Origin: UBA11164 sp002420085
Lineage (GTDB): Bacteria; Pseudomonadota; Gammaproteobacteria; Xanthomonadales; Xanthomonadaceae
Assembly: GCA_031976395.1 (NCBI GenBank)
Contig: DALYLJ010000126.1
Coordinates: 1-9,896 of the forward strand
Length of the DNA: 9,896 nucleotides
Direction: 5' to 3'
Part shown: positions 6,116 through 9,896 of the stretch, piece by piece
Layout: every line of letters starts with the position of its first letter
How positions within the stretch are numbered: the stretch's first letter is position 1
The notes under the pieces: generated by a model
The model's input: the letters and a program-made list of their open reading frames with translations, nothing else
What the model was told of the DNA's origin: nothing
Database searches by the model: none
Made by a program: the position numbers and the translations under genes

Positions 6116-7059
6116 CGCCCGTCCTCGCTCATGGTGTCGGCCAGGATGCGCAGGCACAGTTGCCGGAAGTCGATGGCCACCGCTGCGGCGGCCTTCGGCA
6201 CCAGCGAGTGGCTGGTCATGCCCGGTGCGGTGTTGACTTCCAGCAGCCAGGCGTTGCCGGCCCGGTCGCGCATCAGATCGACCCGGCCCCAGCCGGAACA
6301 GCCGAGCGCCTCGAAGGCGCGCCGCGACAGGTCACCGATCGCGGTTTCGGCCGCTGGATCGTCCAGGCCCGGACACAGGTAGCGGGTATCGTCGGCCACG
6401 TATTTGGCGTGATAGTCGTAATACTCGCCGGCCGGCACGATCCGGATGCTCGGCAGGGCCTGCCGACCGAGGATGGCGACCGTGTACTCGCCGCCTTCGA
6501 TCAGCCGTTCGACCAGCAGATCGCCCTGCGCCCGATAACGTTCGGCCAGGGCCAGGGCGGCGGCCAGATCGGCCGGTCCCAGCACACGGGCGACGCCGAC
6601 ACTGGATCCCTCGCAGGCCGGCTTGACGATCGCCGGATAGCCGATCGCCGCGATCGCGGCGGCGATATCGTCATCGGCACCGATCCGCCGGAACTCCGGG
6701 GTCGGCAGGCCGAGCGCCTGCCAGACCTGTTTGCTGCGGATCTTGTCCATGCTCAGGGCCGAGCCGAGCACGTCCGAACCGGTAAACGGCACCCGGTAGG
6801 CAGTCAGCAGGCCCTGGACCACGCCATCCTCGCCCCCACCGCGACTGCCGTGCAGGACATTGAAGACCCGATCGATCGCGCGCTCGGCCAGCAACGCCAG
6901 CAGGGCCGGAATGCCATCGACCGCGATTGCATCCACGCCCTCGGCACGCAGGGCTTCGAGCACATTGCGACCGGAGTCGAGCGAAACTTCGCGTTCGCTG
7001 CTGGTGCCACCCATCAGCACCGCCACTCGGCCGAACCGGCCCATGTCCAAGCCATTCAT
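6112..7059 (-). CDS. ddlB: D-alanine--D-alanine ligase (DdlB type)
   Basis: This ATP-grasp enzyme joins two D-Ala molecules to the dipeptide that MurF adds to the peptidoglycan precursor. The 315 residues carry the N-terminal GGTSSEREVSL motif (catalytic Glu22), LHG followed by GEDG (69-79), SMDKIRSK (103-110), EGSSVGVA (150-157), YYDYHAKY (213-220), GWGRVDLM (256-263) and EVNTAPGMTSHSLVP (274-288), which holds the metal-binding Glu and Asn. All key residues are present. The usual LHGRGGEDG loop reads LHGSRGGGEDG here, two residues longer. The ATG at 7059 overlaps the murC stop as ATGA and has GGAG about eight bases upstream; the in-frame Met at residue 6 is a weaker alternative. MurC and ddlB are adjacent without murB, as in E. 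coli and Pseudomonas. The stop overlaps the ftsQ start. Confidence 0.98.
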   Translation of the reverse strand: MNGLDMGRFGRVAVLMGGTSSEREVSLDSGRNVLEALRAEGVDAIAVDGIPALLALLAERAIDRVFNVLHGSRGGGEDGVVQGLLTAYRVPFTGSDVLGSALSMDKIRSKQVWQALGLPTPEFRRIGADDDIAAAIAAIGYPAIVKPACEGSSVGVARVLGPADLAAALALAERYRAQGDLLVERLIEGGEYTVAILGRQALPSIRIVPAGEYYDYHAKYVADDTRYLCPGLDDPAAETAIGDLSRRAFEALGCSGWGRVDLMRDRAGNAWLLEVNTAPGMTSHSLVPKAAAAVAIDFRQLCLRILADTMSEDGR

Positions 7060-8483
7060 TGTTCGGTCTCCGCTTCGATCACGGGCAATCGCCGCACGAT
7101 CTGACCGATATCGCCGGCTCCCAGTACGACCAGCAGATCGCCGTCGCGCAGCAGGTCGGGCAACACCGAAGGCAGTTCGGCGGTGGTCGCGACCAGCACC
7201 GGATCGACCCGGCCTCGGGTCCGGATGGCCCGGGCCAGGGCTTTGCCGTCGGCACCAACGATCGCCGCCTCGCCGGCCGGATACACCTCGGTCAGCACCA
7301 GGGCATCGACCTCGGACAGCACCGCTGCGAAATCGTCGAGCAGATCGCGCGTGCGGGTGTAGCGATGCGGTTGAAAGGCGGCCACCAGTCGGCGCTCCGG
7401 CCAACCGGCCCGAGCCGCTGCGAACACCGCCGCCAGTTCGGCCGGATGATGGCCGTAGTCGTCCACCAGCAAGGCTCGGCCCGATCCGAAGTCGTATTCG
7501 CCGAGCAGGTTGAAGCGCCGGCCGACCCCCCGGAAATGTGCCAGGGCATAGCCGATCTCGGCCGGCGAAACGCCGAGTTGCCAACCGATCGCCGCCGCCG
7601 CCAGGGCGTTCTGCACGTTGTGCCGACCCGGCAGGTTGAGGGTCACCGGAAACGGCTCAGCGCCCGGCAGGCAGAGACTGAAATGCATCCGGGCACCCTC
7701 GGCGAGCGGATCGACGGCACGGACATCGGCTGCCTCGGAGAAGCCATAGGTCATCACATGGCGATGGGTCTGCTCGACCAGTTCGGCGACCTCCGGATCG
7801 TCAATGCACAGCACCGCCAACCCGTAGAACGGCAGCCGGTGCAGGAATTCGGCGAACGCCCGCTTGACCCGGCCGAAATCGCCACCGTAGTTCTCCAGAT
7901 GGTCGGCATCGATATTGGTCACTACCGCCACCAACGGACTGAGCCGCAGGAAACTGCCATCGCTCTCATCGGCCTCGGCGACCAGCCATTGGCTGCCGCC
8001 AAGCCGGGCATTGGCACCGGCAGACAGCAACTGTCCACCGATCACGAAGGTCGGATCGAGCCCGCCCTCGGTCAGCACGCTGGCGACCAGACTGGTGGTG
8101 GTGGTCTTGCCGTGGGTTCCGGCGACCGCCACACCGCGTCGGAAGCGCATCAACTCGGCCAGCATCTCGGCACGCGGCACCACCGGAATGCGGCGTGCGC
8201 GCGCTGCCAGCAGTTCCGGGTTGTCCGATCGGATCGCACTCGACGTGACGACGGCATCGGCCTCGCCGAGATTGTCCGCAGCATGGCCGATGCAGATGCG
8301 GGCGCCCAGGCTGGCCAGTCGGCGGGTGGACGCGCCCTCGGCGACATCCGAACCGGACACCTTGTAGCCCAGCGTGGTCAGCACTTCGGCGATACCGCTC
8401 ATCCCGACGCCACCGATGCCGATGAAGTGGACGCGCGAGAACGCCTTGGCGAAATCGCCGGCTCCATGCAGACGCGGGATCAT
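7056..8483 (-). CDS. murC: UDP-N-acetylmuramate--L-alanine ligase
   Basis: MurC is the cytoplasmic ATP-dependent ligase that adds the first stem-peptide residue, L-Ala, to UDP-MurNAc. The 475 residues hold the three Mur-ligase domains. The UDP-binding Rossmann domain has HFIGIGGVGMSGIAEVL (19-35). The central ATPase has the P-loop AGTHGKTTTT (121-130), AEADESDGSF (169-178) and TNIDADHLENYG (189-200). The C-terminal domain has DDYGHHPAE (341-349), FQPHRYTRT (370-378) and an end rich in hydrophobic residues with GAGDIGQI (455-462). Length and motifs are normal. The ATG at 8483 overlaps the murG stop as ATGA, with GAGGTGG just upstream as ribosome binding site. The stop overlaps ddlB. Nothing unusual apart from the overlaps. 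Confidence 0.99.
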   Translation of the reverse strand: MIPRLHGAGDFAKAFSRVHFIGIGGVGMSGIAEVLTTLGYKVSGSDVAEGASTRRLASLGARICIGHAADNLGEADAVVTSSAIRSDNPELLAARARRIPVVPRAEMLAELMRFRRGVAVAGTHGKTTTTSLVASVLTEGGLDPTFVIGGQLLSAGANARLGGSQWLVAEADESDGSFLRLSPLVAVVTNIDADHLENYGGDFGRVKRAFAEFLHRLPFYGLAVLCIDDPEVAELVEQTHRHVMTYGFSEAADVRAVDPLAEGARMHFSLCLPGAEPFPVTLNLPGRHNVQNALAAAAIGWQLGVSPAEIGYALAHFRGVGRRFNLLGEYDFGSGRALLVDDYGHHPAELAAVFAAARAGWPERRLVAAFQPHRYTRTRDLLDDFAAVLSEVDALVLTEVYPAGEAAIVGADGKALARAIRTRGRVDPVLVATTAELPSVLPDLLRDGDLLVVLGAGDIGQIVRRLPVIEAETEQ

Positions 8484-9556
8484 GCGTCCACCTCGGCCAG
8501 GACGGCATCAGCGACCCGCTCGGCGGCATCGATCCGGGCCAGACGTCGGGCCGCCTCGGCCATGGCCAGGCGGCGATCGGGGTCGGCCAGCAGGGGTGCC
8601 AGCGACTCGCCCAGGCGAGTCTCGAAGTGCTCGCCTTCCGACACCAGCACGGCGGCACCGTGTTCGACCGAGAACTCGGCATTGCGGGTCTGGTGATCAT
8701 CGACCGCCGCCGGAAACGGCACCAGCACCGCCGCCACGCCAGCCGCGCACAGTTCGGCCAGGGTCAGGGCACCGGCCCGGCAGATCACCAGATCGGCCCA
8801 GGCGTAGGCACAGGCCATGTCGTCGATGAACGCGGTCGGCTCGGCGACCACCCCGGTTCCGGCATAGGCCGCTCGGACCGCATCCTCACTGCCGCGCCCA
8901 CATTGGTGACGGACGACCAGATCGGTCCGACCGAACCGAGTCGCCAAGGTCAGGGGAACGCCATGGTTGAGCGCACGCGCGCCCTGGCTGCCACCGAGCA
9001 CCAGGATTCGCACCGGGCCGGTTCGACCCGCGAAACGCTGGGCCGGCGCCGGCAGTGCCGCGATCGCCGAGCGCACCGGGTTGCCCAGCCATTCGCCATT
9101 GCCCGCCGGAAAGGCATCCGGAAAACCGCACAGCACCCGCCGCGCCAGGTGCGCGAGCAAACGGTTGGTCAGTCCGGGCACGCGATTCTGCTCGTGGATC
9201 AGCACCGGCACCGCCAGCAGCCGGGCCGCCAGCGCGCCAGGACCGGCGGCAAAACCACCGAATCCGATCACCGCATCCGGTTCGAGCCGGCGCAGCACGG
9301 CAAGCGCCTGCCAGACCGCTCGCAGCAGCCGGAAGGGTGCTGCCAGCAGGGCCGTGAGGCCCTTGCCGCGCAGACCCGAGACCTTGATCGTATGCAGTTC
9401 GATGCCGGCCTGTGGAACCAGACGGGTTTCCATGCCCGCCTCGGCACCCAACCAGACCACCGAGATCGAACGATCCCGCAACGCCTCGGCGACCGCCAGG
9501 CCCGGAAAGATATGGCCACCGGTTCCGCCGGCCAGGATTGCCACCGTGGTGCTCAT
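8480..9556 (-). CDS. murG: UDP-GlcNAc:lipid I N-acetylglucosaminyltransferase
   Basis: MurG transfers GlcNAc from UDP-GlcNAc to lipid I, giving lipid II, on the cytoplasmic face of the membrane. The 358-residue, GT28-type protein shows the G-loop LAGGTGGHIFPGLA (8-21), the GFGGFAAGP loop (98-106), HEQNRVPGLTNR (121-132) and the second domain's LVLGGSQGARALN (185-197). It also has RAGALTLAEL (260-269) and VPFPAAVDDHQTRNA (279-293), the UDP-GlcNAc and membrane/acceptor regions. Where many homologues have HQ-S/T-G, this one has HQCG (217-220), probably neutral. The ATG at 9556 is preceded by GGGGTGA a few bases upstream and overlaps the ftsW stop as ATGA; the open frame further upstream is a shadow of the ftsW tail. 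The stop overlaps murC. Confidence 0.99.
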   Translation of the reverse strand: MSTTVAILAGGTGGHIFPGLAVAEALRDRSISVVWLGAEAGMETRLVPQAGIELHTIKVSGLRGKGLTALLAAPFRLLRAVWQALAVLRRLEPDAVIGFGGFAAGPGALAARLLAVPVLIHEQNRVPGLTNRLLAHLARRVLCGFPDAFPAGNGEWLGNPVRSAIAALPAPAQRFAGRTGPVRILVLGGSQGARALNHGVPLTLATRFGRTDLVVRHQCGRGSEDAVRAAYAGTGVVAEPTAFIDDMACAYAWADLVICRAGALTLAELCAAGVAAVLVPFPAAVDDHQTRNAEFSVEHGAAVLVSEGEHFETRLGESLAPLLADPDRRLAMAEAARRLARIDAAERVADAVLAEVDA

Positions 9557-9896
9557 CGGTTCACCCCGGCCGCATTGACCGACGGCCGCCCCGGACCGCC
9601 GAACTGCGCAGACTCGCGCTCGCCACTGGCGGCCCTGGATGCGACATTCAGCGCCGGCTCGATGCGCTGGCGACGGAGACCGGATGCCGTCGGGGCCGGC
9701 ACGTCCCCGGCTTCGGGCAGCGGCTGTTCCGCACGGTCGATGCCGGATCGATCGCCTGAACGCGCACTCCAGCCCTCTGCGCTGCGCTCGGCACGGTGCC
9801 GGGCTACCTGCACCCGCGCCCGTTCCAGTTCGTAGCCGACCCGCAGCACCAGGCCGACCGCCGCACACGAGGCAATCAGGCTCGACCCGCCGTAGG
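9553..9896 (-). CDS. ftsW: Septal peptidoglycan glycosyltransferase FtsW, C-terminal part only
   Basis: Only the last 113 codons are in the window; the gene continues past the right edge. FtsW is the SEDS-family polymerase that assembles septal glycan from lipid II together with FtsI. The first visible residues, YGGSSL followed by a hydrophobic stretch, match the conserved SYGGSS motif and final membrane helix of FtsW/RodA proteins. The helix ends at about LVLRVGYELERAR. After it comes an unusually long cytoplasmic tail of about 90 residues, rich in Arg, Ala, Ser, Pro and Gly, where E. coli and Pseudomonas have about 20 or fewer. The stop at 9553 overlaps the murG start as ATGA, the same junction as in the rest of the operon, which supports the tail being read to this point. 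Identity rests on the SYGGSS-type motif plus position before murG. Confidence 0.88.
   Translation of the reverse strand, partial: YGGSSLIASCAAVGLVLRVGYELERARVQVARHRAERSAEGWSARSGDRSGIDRAEQPLPEAGDVPAPTASGLRRQRIEPALNVASRAASGERESAQFGGPGRPSVNAAGVNR

Noticed and set aside
6646..6661. 16-bp palindrome CGCCGCGATCGCGGCG in ddlB
   Set aside because: It is explained by a run of Ala and Ile codons (DIAAAIAAIG) in a G/C-rich gene.
6927..8696. A 589-codon plus-strand open frame opposite murC
   Set aside because: It is the antisense shadow of murC and parts of ddlB and murG; no recognisable domain.
1..9896. Missing murB as a sign of cluster rearrangement
   Set aside because: murC followed directly by ddlB is the normal order in E. 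coli and Pseudomonas, where murB is elsewhere.
1..9896. Mobile element, CRISPR array, tRNA, phage or defence genes
   Set aside because: No terminal repeats, transposase motifs, regular repeats or tRNA-like folds were seen; the window is filled by core housekeeping genes.

Overview
The window is a chromosomal stretch of a high-G+C (roughly two-thirds by eye) gammaproteobacterium. It carries the distal half of the division and cell wall (dcw) cluster plus the lpxC-to-secA flank. Read along the minus strand from the right edge, the order is ftsW (3' part only), murG, murC, ddlB, ftsQ, ftsA, ftsZ and lpxC. Then come dciA (DUF721) on the plus strand and a membrane-anchored M23 peptidase on the minus strand. 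In Pseudomonas and Xanthomonas this arrangement is followed by secA, which would lie just left of base 1. The ddlB-ftsQ junction without murB and the single oppositely oriented DUF721 gene fit Gammaproteobacteria, probably Xanthomonadales-like; the genus cannot be fixed from the sequence alone.

Region by region: 1-89 is the flank after the M23 gene, with a strong hairpin. At 90-1461 the M23 gene and dciA are divergent and overlap at their start codons. At 1462-1516 dciA and lpxC converge, with a small GC hairpin followed by T residues. lpxC (1517-2437) has a 180-base leader after ftsZ. ftsZ (2618-3814) has its own strong ribosome binding site and a 187-base leader. From 4002 to the right edge, ftsA, ftsQ, ddlB, murC, murG and ftsW form one block. 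All five junctions in it are the same 4-base ATGA stop/start overlap.

How the genes work together: MurC adds L-Ala to UDP-MurNAc, DdlB makes the D-Ala-D-Ala that ends the stem peptide, and MurG completes lipid II. FtsW polymerises lipid II at the septum. FtsQ recruits and regulates the synthase complex, FtsA tethers FtsZ to the membrane, and FtsZ forms the ring. LpxC commits precursors to lipid A, DciA loads the replicative helicase, and the M23 protein probably remodels peptidoglycan or activates an amidase.

I found no defence system, mobile element, CRISPR array, tRNA or rRNA, and nothing that amounts to a new system. The points worth a second look are the perfectly coupled operon, the long tails on FtsW and FtsQ, the missing ribosome binding site of ftsA, a small possible leader ORF before ftsZ, and the interlocked starts of dciA and the M23 gene.
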